Source of the DNA: Paramylibacter ulvae
Lineage (GTDB): Bacteria > Pseudomonadota > Alphaproteobacteria > Rhodobacterales > Rhodobacteraceae
DNA length: 64,000 nt
Assembly: GCF_014652655.1 (NCBI RefSeq)
Contig: NZ_BMZF01000011.1
Coordinates: 34,082 to 98,081 of the forward strand
Direction: 5' to 3'
Program-made: the position numbers and the translations under genes
The notes under the pieces: generated by a model
Told to the model about the DNA's origin: nothing
The model's input: the letters and a program-made list of their open reading frames with translations, nothing else
Databases searched by the model: none
In this document: piece after piece, positions 1 to 8,881 of the stretch
How the letters are laid out: each line of letters starts with the position of its first letter
Numbering within the stretch: the first letter of the stretch is position 1

Positions 1-2
1 AT

Positions 3-476
3 TTAGAAGCACGCGGCCTGATCAAAGGTGCGCAATGTGTGTATCTTGGTGCAGGGAAAAAGGTTGGGTTTTCCCGCCTGCATGTTCTGGGCGCAGAAGA
101 CCCTCAAGTTTCCGCCGCCACCATTATCAAAATCGAAATGCCTGACGAGGATGAACCGTTTATCCCATCGGCTGCGCGTATGGGCGCGGCATTCGTTCAT
201 GGTGCGGCCTGTACCATTCACAAGGCTCAGGGTTCACAATGGGATGATGTTCAGGTGTTCGCCCCCGATATTTACGCCGCCAGCCGCGCAGGGCGCATGG
301 AGGCAGGGATACCATTGTGGAAACGCTTGGCCTATGTCGCAATCACACGCGCATCCGAACGATTGTTCTGGGTGAAACGATACCGTCTGGCGCGCCCCGA
401 TGCTCCGTTGACGGTGGCTGATCTGCGCCAAACAACACCCGCTGAATTGGTGTTACAAGCACCCGATGCTGGTTAG
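3..476 (+). CDS. RecD-like/UvrD-family helicase, C-terminal fragment
   Basis: This is the 3' end of a gene that begins before the window, so no start codon is assigned. The visible part is the C-terminal UvrD_C_2-type lobe of a superfamily 1 helicase. It has the TIHKAQGSQWDDV segment (motif V region) and, near the end, LAYVAITRASERLFWV (motif VI, with the arginine that contacts ATP). Proteins of this type are annotated as ATP-dependent RecD-like helicases or AAA-family exonuclease V subunits. The N-terminal Walker motifs lie outside the window, so the exact subfamily cannot be fixed. The 230 bases that follow, up to the next gene, show no supportable feature. Confidence 0.8.
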   Translation, partial: LEARGLIKGAQCVYLGAGKKVGFSRLHVLGAEDPQVSAATIIKIEMPDEDEPFIPSAARMGAAFVHGAACTIHKAQGSQWDDVQVFAPDIYAASRAGRMEAGIPLWKRLAYVAITRASERLFWVKRYRLARPDAPLTVADLRQTTPAELVLQAPDAG

Positions 477-707
477 CGTACGCATCACTTACGCAATCCT
501 AATCATAATCAGGGTATAACATCCCCGACGTCAAAACGTGGTACGATCCTGCACATGCGGGATTTTCCGATTATCACTGGTGAGTGGGATTAAAACCCCA
601 ATGGGAACAGGTTCGACAGACCTGATATACACAACCACAATGGTGGGCCCGCCTTTATCATTATTTACACAAACCCCGCCGCCAAATTGGGCCGTGGGGC
701 GTTTGTG

Positions 708-2591
708 CTAAAATACGATATTCATCATCACCATGGACACGATTAAAAACAGCACGGTCATCATCCCGCCTGTGCGCAAGAAATCCGTCACTTTGTAACC
801 ACCTGGACCCATGATCAGCGCGTTCACCTGATGGGTTGGGATTAGGAATGAATTGGATGTGGAAATCGCCACGGTCAGCGCGAAAATTGCAGGATCACCA
901 CCCGCCGCCAATGCAATGCTTATGGCCAGTGGCACCAACAACACTGTTGCGCCCACATTGGACATCACGAGCGTGAATATGGTGGCAAGGATCGCAACAC
1001 CCACTTGCAGTGCCCAAATCGGCCAACCATCCAACAGGAACAACACCTGTTGCGCAATCCATTCCGCCGTGCCGGTGGTTTGCACGGCCTGTCCCAGCGG
1101 GATCAAACTTGCCAGCAAAAACACGGTGTTCCAACCAACGGCATTATACGCCTCGTCGATGTTCAAAACCTTGGTGGTGATCATGCCAACCGCACCGACC
1201 AATAAACACAAGGATAAGCGCACATCGCTAAATAAAATAAGCCCCAGCGCAATCAGGAAAAATACCAATGCCCAGCCAACCTTGTGCGGGCGCAGCTCTT
1301 CTTGTGGGTAATCGGATGTAACGATCACAAAATTCTTGTCATCCTTTAGGCGTGTCAGGCTTTCCCATTCGGTATGCACAACCAAGGTGTCGCCCACCTG
1401 AAATGGGATCGTGCCGATACGCGTGGATTCATGTTCTTGGGTTTCAACATGGCTAAATGTTTCCTCGCCGCGGTGAATGGCAAGCAAGCTAATCCCAAGG
1501 GTTGCGCGAAAACGGCGTTCACGCGCGGTGGTGCCAATAATGTTGGAATCGGGTGGAATAACCAATTCCGCCACACCTGATTTTGTCGCGGCAACGTCTT
1601 CGGCAAACACTTCCAATTTGTCCAACAGGTTCAAACCGTAAGTGTCGCACATCTCTTGGATCACCTTGCGCCGCCCCAAAATCGCCAAACGACAGGGCGT
1701 TTCAATTGGGTTGGTCAACACGGGTGGAAAAACCTTGTTGCCGTTGTGATAATACCCAATCACATACAGATGATGCGCATCGCAAATATCGCCCAATGCT
1801 TCGCCTACCAACAGGTTGCCCTTGGGAATTTCGACCTCACATATATCGGCCTTTAACCCATAAACGCGCTTCATATATTCCTTCATTGATTGGCCAGATG
1901 CACCATTTGTTCGCGATGGTTTGTTGGGCAACACCCAGCGACCAAATAATACGAAATACAAAATCCCCGTCAAAACCAATGATGCGCCAACAGGGGTGAC
2001 GGCGAATAATTCAAACGGTTCCATCTGCGCATTACTGGGCAAATCCTTGTTCGCCGTCACGATCAAATCGTTCAACAAGATTAACGGCGAGGATCCCACC
2101 ATCGTCATTGTGCCGCCCAAAATCGCACAAAACCCCATAGGCATTAACAATCTGCTCATCGGCACTTCTGTACGTGCGGAAATGCGGCTCACGACGGGCA
2201 CGAACAATGCCGCCGCCCCAACATTTTGCAAGAAACTGGAAATAAACCCAACCGTGCCAGAAATCACGGGTATAATGCGCTTTTCGGTACTGCCACCATA
2301 TTTCAAAATCATTGAGGCCACCTTGGACATCAATCCAGTTTTATCCAGCCCCGCACCGATAATCATCACCGCAATAATTGAAATCACCGCATTGGATGCA
2401 AACCCATCAAACAGATGCGTGACATCCGCCAGATTTTGAAGCCCAGGCAAGTAACTTAACCCCCCCAACAAAACCATGACCATGATCGCGGCCAGATCGA
2501 CACGCACAATTTCGGAAATAAACAGAAAAACGGTAAAGCCAATGATGCATAAAACGGCAATCATTTCAGTGGTCAGGGTGATGGTATCCAT
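708..2591 (-). CDS. SLC13-family anion permease with two TrkA-C (RCK_C) domains
   Basis: A 627-residue inner-membrane carrier of the divalent anion:Na+ symporter (SLC13/CitT, ArsB-NhaD) superfamily. Hydrophobic helices fill residues 1-220 and 440-627. The charged middle (about 240-430) has two tandem TrkA-C-type regulatory domains, the usual design of bacterial SLC13 proteins of about 600 residues. Conserved carrier segments are visible: SNVGATVLLVPLAI in the C-terminal half and TSNSFLIPTHQVNALI near the end. Substrates in this family include sulfate, dicarboxylates and other small anions; the sequence does not say which. The gene stands alone. A perfect palindrome 75-90 bases upstream suggests repressor control. 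Confidence 0.88.
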   Translation of the reverse strand: MDTITLTTEMIAVLCIIGFTVFLFISEIVRVDLAAIMVMVLLGGLSYLPGLQNLADVTHLFDGFASNAVISIIAVMIIGAGLDKTGLMSKVASMILKYGGSTEKRIIPVISGTVGFISSFLQNVGAAALFVPVVSRISARTEVPMSRLLMPMGFCAILGGTMTMVGSSPLILLNDLIVTANKDLPSNAQMEPFELFAVTPVGASLVLTGILYFVLFGRWVLPNKPSRTNGASGQSMKEYMKRVYGLKADICEVEIPKGNLLVGEALGDICDAHHLYVIGYYHNGNKVFPPVLTNPIETPCRLAILGRRKVIQEMCDTYGLNLLDKLEVFAEDVAATKSGVAELVIPPDSNIIGTTARERRFRATLGISLLAIHRGEETFSHVETQEHESTRIGTIPFQVGDTLVVHTEWESLTRLKDDKNFVIVTSDYPQEELRPHKVGWALVFFLIALGLILFSDVRLSLCLLVGAVGMITTKVLNIDEAYNAVGWNTVFLLASLIPLGQAVQTTGTAEWIAQQVLFLLDGWPIWALQVGVAILATIFTLVMSNVGATVLLVPLAISIALAAGGDPAIFALTVAISTSNSFLIPTHQVNALIMGPGGYKVTDFLRTGGMMTVLFLIVSMVMMNIVF

Positions 2592-2665
2592 GTTCTCTCA
2601 CAGGTAAATCGCATTGATTCACCTATAGGCTAGCTGGCATAGTGGAGCAAGGACTCTGCTTGTAT

Positions 2666-2679
2666 TTTTGTATACAAAA
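2666..2679. promoter_or_regulatory. 14-bp perfect palindrome upstream of the SLC13 permease, likely GntR-type operator
   Basis: The sequence TTTTGTATACAAAA is an exact palindrome. It lies between the permease start (2591, minus) and the end of rimI. A TTGTATACAA-like core is typical of operators bound by FCD-type GntR regulators. The cognate regulator is unknown. No gene for one is adjacent. Confidence 0.45.
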
Positions 2680-2694
2680 GTGGCGATCTGCTAT

Positions 2695-3108
2695 TCACAA
2701 AATCACTTTTCGCATCACCAGCGCATCTATTTTGCGCAGATCTGGGGTTTGATAATACCCTTTGCGTGTTCCCGCCATGTCAAAGTTGAACCGATGATAA
2801 AGCGCAATCGCGCCTTGGTTTTCAGAGCTGACCTCTAAAAACACCTCGGACACGTTATGTGAGTTGAGATGGGCATCAAATGCCCGCATCAATGTGGTGG
2901 CAATGCCGTTGCGCCGTGCGCGGGGTAACACCGCGATGGTTAATAATTCCGCCTCATCGGCAACGATGCGCCCCATGATAAACCCATCACGCGCGGTGCA
3001 AATAAACACGCCTTTGCTGGCGAGCAGGGCATCAAATTCGGTTGCCGACCATGGGCGCGGGGTTTGAAAACACGCGGCGTGTATCGATGCGAGTTCTGTC
3101 GCGTCCAT
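2695..3108 (-). CDS. rimI: Ribosomal protein S18-alanine N-acetyltransferase (RimI-type GNAT)
   Basis: A 137-residue GNAT-fold acetyltransferase. RimI transfers acetyl from acetyl-CoA to the N-terminal alanine of ribosomal protein S18; alphaproteobacterial homologues may modify other proteins too. The acetyl-CoA pyrophosphate-binding loop is visible as VLPRARRNGIATTLM. It is followed by the EVFLEVSSENQGAIALYHRFNF strand-helix region typical of RimI. The start codon overlaps the tsaB stop as TAATG, so translation is coupled to tsaB. The order nfu-tsaB-rimI is common in Rhodobacterales, which supports the assignment. Confidence 0.85.
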   Translation of the reverse strand: MDATELASIHAACFQTPRPWSATEFDALLASKGVFICTARDGFIMGRIVADEAELLTIAVLPRARRNGIATTLMRAFDAHLNSHNVSEVFLEVSSENQGAIALYHRFNFDMAGTRKGYYQTPDLRKIDALVMRKVIL

Positions 3109-3749
3109 TACAATATCGTGGGCAGGGGATCGGATGAAACAGCCGCATCTGCATCGCGCAGATATAATGGCGCGGGGCGCGGGTTATCATCATCAAATCG
3201 GTCATGCGCCAAATATGCCGTTGCCAACGCAATGCTGTGTTTTGGCAATTGGGCTATTTTGAAACGTTCAATAAGATCAACATCTTGTGGCGCAAGGATG
3301 ATCTGTTCCTGATCACCCGACATTTCATCAACCGCGATCATTTTGGGATCATTGGTTGCTTTGCCAGCGTGAAATTCTTGTGTGTAAATACGTGCACGCC
3401 GTGCATCCAAAACGATCTGGTTCACACCCGTTGCACCATATGCCATTGCCGCCAGTCGTGATATGCCAATGGCGGGAATATTGCGTGCCAACGCCAATCC
3501 ACGCGCGGCGGATACGGATATGCGCACACCTGTGAAATTACCGGGGCCCACACCCACGCCAATCGCGCCTAGATCGTCATATGTGTGACCTGTATCGGTT
3601 AACACCTGTTCGATCAGTGGGAACAGACGTTCGGCCTGACCCTTGGTCATGGGTTCGGCCACATCGGCCAAAACCCGATCGCCCAAAACCAAAGCGACCG
3701 CGCAATGCGCGGCCGATGTATCAAATGCCAATATCAGCTTAGGCGGCAA
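3108..3749 (-). CDS. tsaB: tRNA threonylcarbamoyladenosine biosynthesis protein TsaB
   Basis: A 213-residue ASKHA-fold protein. TsaB partners TsaD and TsaE in forming N6-threonylcarbamoyladenosine at position 37 of ANN-decoding tRNAs. The family signatures LAFDTSAAHCAVAL at the N-terminus and GVGPGNFTGVRISVSAARG in the middle are clear. The best start is a TTG at 3749, which gives an N-terminus of MPPKLILAFDTS and overlaps the nfu stop by 11 bases. No ATG is available in frame near the conserved start. It is cotranscribed with nfu upstream and rimI downstream. Confidence 0.9.
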   Translation of the reverse strand: MPPKLILAFDTSAAHCAVALVLGDRVLADVAEPMTKGQAERLFPLIEQVLTDTGHTYDDLGAIGVGVGPGNFTGVRISVSAARGLALARNIPAIGISRLAAMAYGATGVNQIVLDARRARIYTQEFHAGKATNDPKMIAVDEMSGDQEQIILAPQDVDLIERFKIAQLPKHSIALATAYLAHDRFDDDNPRPAPLYLRDADAAVSSDPLPTIL

Positions 3750-4305
3750 CGGGGCGTACCTCTGTCACTTCTGGGATGTAATGGCGCAACAGGTTTTCAA
3801 TCCCCATTTTCAACGTGATCGTTGATGATGGGCAGCCCGCACAGGCACCTTGCATATGCAGGTATACAACGCCGCGATCAAAACCGTGGAATGTGATGTC
3901 ACCACCGTCTTGTGCCACTGCAGGGCGCACACGGGTATCAAGCAATTCTTTGATTTGATCCACAATTTCGGAATCTTCGCCGCTGTGTTCGGCGTGGCCA
4001 CCTGCGGCATCCGCGTCTGCACCATCCATCACGGGTGCGCCCGATTGGAAATGTTCCATGATCGCACCAAGGATCGCAGGTTTGATATGATCCCATTCCA
4101 TCGCATCGGTTTTTGTTACCGTCACAAAATCAGGGCCAAAGAACACGCCAGATACGCCATCCACCGCGAATATACGCTGTGCAAGTGGCGAGCTGTGCGC
4201 CGCATCAGCGGATGGAAAATCCGCTGTGCCAGCAGCCATAACCGTTTGACCGGGCAAAAATTTCAGCGTCGCTGGGTTTGGTGTTGATTCCGTTTGAATG
4301 AACAT
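3739..4305 (-). CDS. NifU-family Fe-S scaffold/carrier protein (Nfu type)
   Basis: A 188-residue protein with an N-terminal Nfu_N domain (MFIQTESTPNPATLKFLPG) and a C-terminal NifU-like domain. The C-terminal domain has the CxxC cluster-binding motif CAGCPSS followed by TITLKMGIENLL. Nfu proteins receive 4Fe-4S clusters and deliver them to client enzymes such as lipoate synthase and aconitase. The ATG at 4305 is preferred over an in-frame GTG two codons upstream because an AAGGA ribosome binding site lies 9 bases before it. It is the first gene of the nfu-tsaB-rimI run. Confidence 0.9.
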   Translation of the reverse strand: MFIQTESTPNPATLKFLPGQTVMAAGTADFPSADAAHSSPLAQRIFAVDGVSGVFFGPDFVTVTKTDAMEWDHIKPAILGAIMEHFQSGAPVMDGADADAAGGHAEHSGEDSEIVDQIKELLDTRVRPAVAQDGGDITFHGFDRGVVYLHMQGACAGCPSSTITLKMGIENLLRHYIPEVTEVRPVAA

Positions 4306-4413
4306 GATCACATATCCTTGTGTGGTTTGATCAGAATATGCGCCTATGGGGTGGGGAAGTCAAGATTTAGAATGATTCTAATTCTTTATCTCACGGCGGT
4401 GTGAAATCATTGG

Positions 4414-5103
4414 CTAGCTGGGTGATAACCAAGAAAATGCGCGGCGCAAATATGGCGGTGCATCGGTTTCAACGGGCGTGCCATGTGCCATCAAAACCTT
4501 TTGCGCGGGCCAGTCATAAATTTTGCGCAGTTTTGCACGCGCCGCCTTGCGATTTACAAAGCTCATCCGAAATTTACGCGGCACGGTTGGTTCATCACAA
4601 ACCATCAGATCAAGGTGTGCAACAATCGCACGCCACCCTTTGTGCCAGCCCTTTGGAAATTGTTGCAACAGGTCGGTAAATATCACCGTCCCACTGGCGC
4701 GATGAAAAAACACCACCTCTGTTGTGATTGCGCATCGCATCATCACCTGATCAATCTGCCCGTCCCATGCTGGGGCAGGTATATCAGACAATTCGCTATC
4801 AAATGTGATGTCTTTGCGTTTTTGCGCCAACTTGGGCGCGCCGTGGATTTGTGCATTGGGATATGCTGCGATCCATTCAGGCAAAAACAAATGATGTAAT
4901 GAATTTGGCGCAACGATATGGGCAACCATGCCAATGGCATCAACTGCATTTTTCAAATTATTATCCATCGCCACGGGTGAGCAGATAAACAGGGTTCCAT
5001 CCGACAGGCGTATCACCGCCATGCGGGTGGGGTATTGAAATCCTGCAACGCTGACCACTTTGCCGTCGGCAATCCAGATATCGCTGCCAAATTCAACCAG
5101 CAT
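4414..5103 (-). CDS. DUF4336 domain protein
   Basis: A 229-residue protein resembling the DUF4336 family, which is related to metallo-beta-lactamase folds. The recognisable opening is MLVEFGSDIWIADG followed by YPTRMAVIRLSDGTLFICSPV. Further on come SLHHLFLPEWIAAYP and VVFFHRASGTVIFTDLLQQFP, which take the place of the metal-binding strands. A full HxHxDH metal motif is not visible, so hydrolase activity cannot be assumed. The start overlaps the end of the preceding serine hydrolase gene by 11 bases, so the two are probably cotranscribed. The biological role is unknown. Confidence 0.75.
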   Translation of the reverse strand: MLVEFGSDIWIADGKVVSVAGFQYPTRMAVIRLSDGTLFICSPVAMDNNLKNAVDAIGMVAHIVAPNSLHHLFLPEWIAAYPNAQIHGAPKLAQKRKDITFDSELSDIPAPAWDGQIDQVMMRCAITTEVVFFHRASGTVIFTDLLQQFPKGWHKGWRAIVAHLDLMVCDEPTVPRKFRMSFVNRKAARAKLRKIYDWPAQKVLMAHGTPVETDAPPYLRRAFSWLSPS

Positions 5104-6310
5104 TGTTCAAATGCCGCGTAATTGTGCGAAACATTGCAATGTTTTCCAGCGCGGGTGCACCATTGCCGTCTTTGAAATTCACATCCGTCGAATTGATCGC
5201 AATCACCACGTTTTCATCTGGGTTGATATAAATGAATTGGCCATAAATCCCGATGGCAAAACATTCACCCGCCACCGCATGGGGCGGCAGCCACCATTGA
5301 TATCCATATCCAAGTTCACCCTCTGGTGTGCCGATTTTTTCGGGCAGGGGGGGTGGCGCGGATTGGGTGGTGGATTGTGTGATCCATTCTTTGGACACAA
5401 CCCGTACACCATCAACCGTACCACCATTTGCAATCAATAAACCGATACGCGCATAATCACGTGTGGTCATGTTCAATCCGCCCAATACAAACGGTTCGCC
5501 CATGCTGTCGGTCATGATAAAGGGCGGCGTTTCAATGCGCAGTGGATCAAAAATATGGGTGATGAACAGGGGCAATATATCCGTATTCATCAAGGCGCGA
5601 ATGGCCATGCCAATGACATGCGTATCAATGGATACATAATGATTATATGTGTTTGGCGCGATGTCAGTTGTCAGCCCAGCGGCAAATTCATCCATTGATC
5701 CGCCAAGTGCGAGCACACGACCCATGCGGTTAATGTCGGAATTATAATCCAAATAATCCTCGTTAAACGCGACACCGCTGGCCATGTTCAACACATTGCG
5801 CAGCGTGACATCGTGATATCCCGTACCGACCAAGCGTGGCACGATATCTGATATTTTACGATCCAGTGCGGATGGATCAACCAAGCCTTTGTCGATCAAC
5901 GCGCCCAGCAATAATGACGTAACACTTTTGCACATCGACCATGAAATGCGCCGATCATCGGGGGCTGTGCCTTGAAAATAATCCTCGTGCACGATTGTGC
6001 TGTCTTTGATCACCACCATCGCGGTTAATGCGCGCCGTTTCATCCATTCATCAAATGCGGTTGATTGCCCCAGATGGGTCATGCCAATGGGCATATCATG
6101 TGGCTGGCTGGGCAGGGGGCTTGGGTTGTTGGTGTTGGTCTGAATATCTGTAAAATACAGCAATTCATTCATATTGCTGAAATTATGCACGATTTTATCA
6201 GGTGCAAACAATTTGTTCACCCGCCCCAACCGTTTGATCCCCGCAAAATCAAGCCGCACAAGATGGCGCAGAACGAGGGTCGCAGTATCGCTCAGTTGGG
6301 CAAGGGACAT
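5093..6310 (-). CDS. Beta-lactamase-family serine hydrolase
   Basis: A 405-residue protein of the class C beta-lactamase/penicillin-binding-protein-like esterase family. The catalytic SxxK motif is read as SWSMCKSVTSLLLGALID. The YxN-type motif is probably in DIAPNTYNHYVSIDTHVIG, and a later WWLPPHAVAG region lies near the KTG-equivalent strand. There is no clear signal peptide, so it is likely cytoplasmic. Members include esterases and 6-aminohexanoate-dimer hydrolases (NylB); true antibiotic resistance is unlikely. It is followed by, and overlaps, the DUF4336 gene. Confidence 0.85.
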   Translation of the reverse strand: MSLAQLSDTATLVLRHLVRLDFAGIKRLGRVNKLFAPDKIVHNFSNMNELLYFTDIQTNTNNPSPLPSQPHDMPIGMTHLGQSTAFDEWMKRRALTAMVVIKDSTIVHEDYFQGTAPDDRRISWSMCKSVTSLLLGALIDKGLVDPSALDRKISDIVPRLVGTGYHDVTLRNVLNMASGVAFNEDYLDYNSDINRMGRVLALGGSMDEFAAGLTTDIAPNTYNHYVSIDTHVIGMAIRALMNTDILPLFITHIFDPLRIETPPFIMTDSMGEPFVLGGLNMTTRDYARIGLLIANGGTVDGVRVVSKEWITQSTTQSAPPPLPEKIGTPEGELGYGYQWWLPPHAVAGECFAIGIYGQFIYINPDENVVIAINSTDVNFKDGNGAPALENIAMFRTITRHLNNAG

Positions 6311-6314
6311 ATTG

Positions 6315-7013
6315 TTACCTGTTAAATTTATCCATTAATTTTTGCATCGCACTGCGATTGTCTGTGGGCGCAGGCACGTCATCCTTGGCCTGTTTTTGCG
6401 TTGGCTGTTTTGCGGGCTTGGCCGTTTCCTTGGGCGCGCTGTGATTTGGGTTTACGCGCAGCGCCACCGCATTCATGAATTTGCCGTTGTCGCCATCGGC
6501 CAAATGCGGTGCACCATCGCCACACCCGCGCAACACATCATCAAGCCATTCGGCGTCCGATTTCGCAAAATCATGTAAAACATAGGCCGCAACGCGGTCT
6601 TTGTGTCCGGGATGCCCGATGCCCATGCGCACACGTTGATAATCCGCGCCGATATGTTGGTGAATGGAACGCAGCCCATTATGCCCCGCATGACCACCAC
6701 CCATTTTGACGCGACATTTCGCAGGCGCCAGATCCAATTCATCGTGAAACACGGTCACATCGCTAGGGTCAATTTTGTAAAACTGCATCGCTGCATTCAC
6801 CGATTGCCCAGACAGGTTCATGAATGTTTCGGGTTTTAACAACGCCACCTTTTGCCCGCCCAAGCGGCCATCGGCGACTTGGCCTTGGAATTTGGCCCGC
6901 CACGGGGAAAACCCGTGATCGCGCGCAATTTCATCCATCGCCATAAACCCAATGTTATGACGGTTCTGCGCGTATTTCGCGCCGGGGTTACCAAGACCAA
7001 CAAATAATTTCAT
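6315..7013 (-). CDS. pth: Peptidyl-tRNA hydrolase
   Basis: A 232-residue enzyme that releases peptides from peptidyl-tRNA dropped by stalled ribosomes. The N-terminus MKLFVGLGNPGAKYAQNRHN carries the family signature and the catalytic histidine of NRHNIGF. FHDELDLAPAK and GGGHAGHNGLRSI are also diagnostic. The start at 7013 is chosen because the longer reading frame would run through the terminator hairpin downstream of rplY. The C-terminal 50 residues are a Pro/Lys-rich tail longer than in the E. coli enzyme (194 residues). It lies directly after rplY, as in many bacteria. Confidence 0.95.
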   Translation of the reverse strand: MKLFVGLGNPGAKYAQNRHNIGFMAMDEIARDHGFSPWRAKFQGQVADGRLGGQKVALLKPETFMNLSGQSVNAAMQFYKIDPSDVTVFHDELDLAPAKCRVKMGGGHAGHNGLRSIHQHIGADYQRVRMGIGHPGHKDRVAAYVLHDFAKSDAEWLDDVLRGCGDGAPHLADGDNGKFMNAVALRVNPNHSAPKETAKPAKQPTQKQAKDDVPAPTDNRSAMQKLMDKFNR

Positions 7014-7037
7014 GGGTTTACTGATATGCGCAAATAA

Positions 7038-7064
7038 AAACGCCCGCAAGTGATGCGGGCGTTT
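7038..7064 (-). terminator. Intrinsic terminator downstream of rplY
   Basis: A perfect inverted repeat with 11-base arms (AAACGCCCGCA and its complement) and a 5-base loop. On the minus strand it is followed by a T-rich run. It lies between rplY and pth, so pth must depend on readthrough or its own promoter. Confidence 0.8.
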
Positions 7065-7087
7065 CAAATTTAGCAATACAAAAGAAT

Positions 7088-7759
7088 TTATTCTTCTTTT
7101 GCTTCTTCGCCTTCTGCTGATGCTTCTTCTGCACCTTCTTCTGTGCTTGCATCTGTTTCGTCTTCGTCTTCATCATCAGATTTCAACGCAGATGGTGCAG
7201 AAACGTTCGCGATTACAAAATCACGATCAGTAATCACAGGGCGTGTGCCTTCTGGCAATGTCACGTCAGAGATGCTGATTGAATCGCCGATTTCCATGTT
7301 TTCAACATCGATGACGATTTGTTCAGGGATATCACCCGCGGTTACAACCAATTCGATTTCTGGACGCACGGCGTTAAATGTACCGCCTGCTTTCAGACCA
7401 ACACATGTTTCCATGTTGATGAATTCAACGTGGATGTTCATGTTGATGCGGCTGTCGCGTTTCAGGCGCAACAGGTCAAGGTGTGTTGGCAAATCTTTGA
7501 CAACATCACGTTGAACACCACGACATACGCAACGCACATCTTCTTGGCCTTCGATTTTCAGGTTGAACAGGGTGGACATAAATCCACCGTCTTTTAGTTT
7601 TTTCAACAAAACGTTGAACGGGATTGTAATCGCTTGTGGCTCGGCGCCACCGCCATATACAACACCAGGTACAAGACCCTCACGGCGTGCAGATCGGGCG
7701 GCCCCCTTGCCTGTCCCCGTACGCGCCATGACTTCTAGATCAGGAATTTTCCCAGCCAT
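7088..7759 (-). CDS. rplY: 50S ribosomal protein L25/general stress protein Ctc
   Basis: A 223-residue L25 protein of the long (TL5/CTC) type, which binds 5S rRNA. The N-terminal L25 domain is recognisable from [19 protein letters not shown] and the downstream beta-domain from [21 protein letters not shown]. The C-terminal 40 residues are extremely acidic (Glu/Asp/Ala repeats), a common tail in alphaproteobacteria. The ATG at 7759 is preceded by an AGGAG site seven bases away. A strong terminator follows. Confidence 0.95.
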   Translation of the reverse strand: MAGKIPDLEVMARTGTGKGAARSARREGLVPGVVYGGGAEPQAITIPFNVLLKKLKDGGFMSTLFNLKIEGQEDVRCVCRGVQRDVVKDLPTHLDLLRLKRDSRINMNIHVEFINMETCVGLKAGGTFNAVRPEIELVVTAGDIPEQIVIDVENMEIGDSISISDVTLPEGTRPVITDRDFVIANVSAPSALKSDDEDEDETDASTEEGAEEASAEGEEAKEE

Positions 7760-7851
7760 AGTAATTCTCCTAAGGTTATGCGGCCTCCTCCAAGGGTGCA
7801 GTGCCGCGTGAAGCGCTGCATATAGGATGGATTGCGCCCAAAGGAAAGTGA

Positions 7852-8040
7852 TTATTTACCCGTAGATTGCACAATACGTGGGTTAAATTGCACCTTTGGC
7901 TGTTCTGGTGGTTCGAAACTGTCGAAATCAGACGAAATAATGTGATGAACAAAGTTTTCGAGCGAGCCGAAAGCCTTTTCCTCTGATTTGTGATAGCGTT
8001 TTATTATCGATTCTGGAATCGTATCTTTAATGATGCGCAT
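7852..8040 (-). CDS. Small hypothetical protein (62 residues)
   Basis: I do not recognise this protein. The ATG at 8040 is preceded by a purine-rich AGGGGGGAGA ribosome binding site. It encodes a charged 62-residue peptide beginning [18 protein letters not shown], with a central [19 protein letters not shown] segment. A longer frame starting at 8121 would lack a comparable site. There is no signal peptide or membrane helix. It sits between rplY and the sulfotransferase-like gene. Confidence 0.4.
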   Translation of the reverse strand: MRIIKDTIPESIIKRYHKSEEKAFGSLENFVHHIISSDFDSFEPPEQPKVQFNPRIVQSTGK

Positions 8041-8122
8041 TCTCCCCCCTACAGAAGTTATGCATTGCGTGTTGTGTGTCCCTAGTACTGACACCTTAGG
8101 GGTGATATTTGGTAAATGCAAT

Positions 8123-8881
8123 CTATGGTTGCAATTTTTTCAACATTTCATCAAACGCAGGTAAATTGGGTGGCAATTGTTCAATTTGGGCGCGATGTTT
8201 GTTTGGATCTATGCTCAGCAATCGCGCCAGATGCGGCGCATCGGGTGCGCAATCCATGCCAAGCTGTTTCGCCAAATCAATCGCGTTTTGTGCCAGCGTT
8301 TGTGGTTGATAAAAGTCTTCGTAAAAGATGTGCAGCGGGGACAGCTTGATTTGATCAATATGCGCGAGTGTTTGGTTTTTCAAATCCAAGAAATGCCCCA
8401 TGCGGCTCGCGGCCTTTTCCAGATTGATCGGCTTGGCGGTGGCTTCGCCAGATTTCAGCTTTTGTAAGCGAGTGTTGAAAATCTTGGGGCGGTTGCGAAA
8501 CCAAAGCTTGGTTGATTTGGCGATCATCAAACTTCGGAACCGTGCGATTTCATCGTGGCGCAGCAACAAAATCACGGGGCGGTTCATGTCATGCGCCAAA
8601 TCCAGCAAGATATTGGTGATGTCAGGATGTGCAGTGCACAGGCAATGTTTGATATTTTCGCGTTTTTTCAAAACACTGTACAGGTCACCGGTTAATCGCG
8701 CGATATCTGGATTTTCGCGGTGGCGTTGCGTGGCAAAACCATATTGGCGTGCGCGCAGGAATGGTTCGTCTTGGGCGGTGTCAAACGGCGAACAAGCATC
8801 CAAAAACTGTGAGAGGCTGGTGCCGCCACAGCGTTGCATGGTGATAATTAACCACGGTTCTGGTTTAGTCGGCGAATTCAT
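8123..8881 (-). CDS. Sulfotransferase-like protein
   Basis: A 252-residue protein with the PAPS-dependent sulfotransferase layout. Near the N-terminus is a P-loop-like 5'-phosphosulfate-binding segment, IITMQRCGGTSLSQFL (Stf0-like). In the middle is a strand-helix with Arg and Ser, VILLLRHDEIARFRSLMIA, that fits the 3'-phosphate-binding motif. Such enzymes sulfate carbohydrates or small molecules; the acceptor here is unknown. It overlaps the end of lldD by 17 bases, so it is translationally coupled to it, an unusual partnership. Confidence 0.65.
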   Translation of the reverse strand: MNSPTKPEPWLIITMQRCGGTSLSQFLDACSPFDTAQDEPFLRARQYGFATQRHRENPDIARLTGDLYSVLKKRENIKHCLCTAHPDITNILLDLAHDMNRPVILLLRHDEIARFRSLMIAKSTKLWFRNRPKIFNTRLQKLKSGEATAKPINLEKAASRMGHFLDLKNQTLAHIDQIKLSPLHIFYEDFYQPQTLAQNAIDLAKQLGMDCAPDAPHLARLLSIDPNKHRAQIEQLPPNLPAFDEMLKKLQP

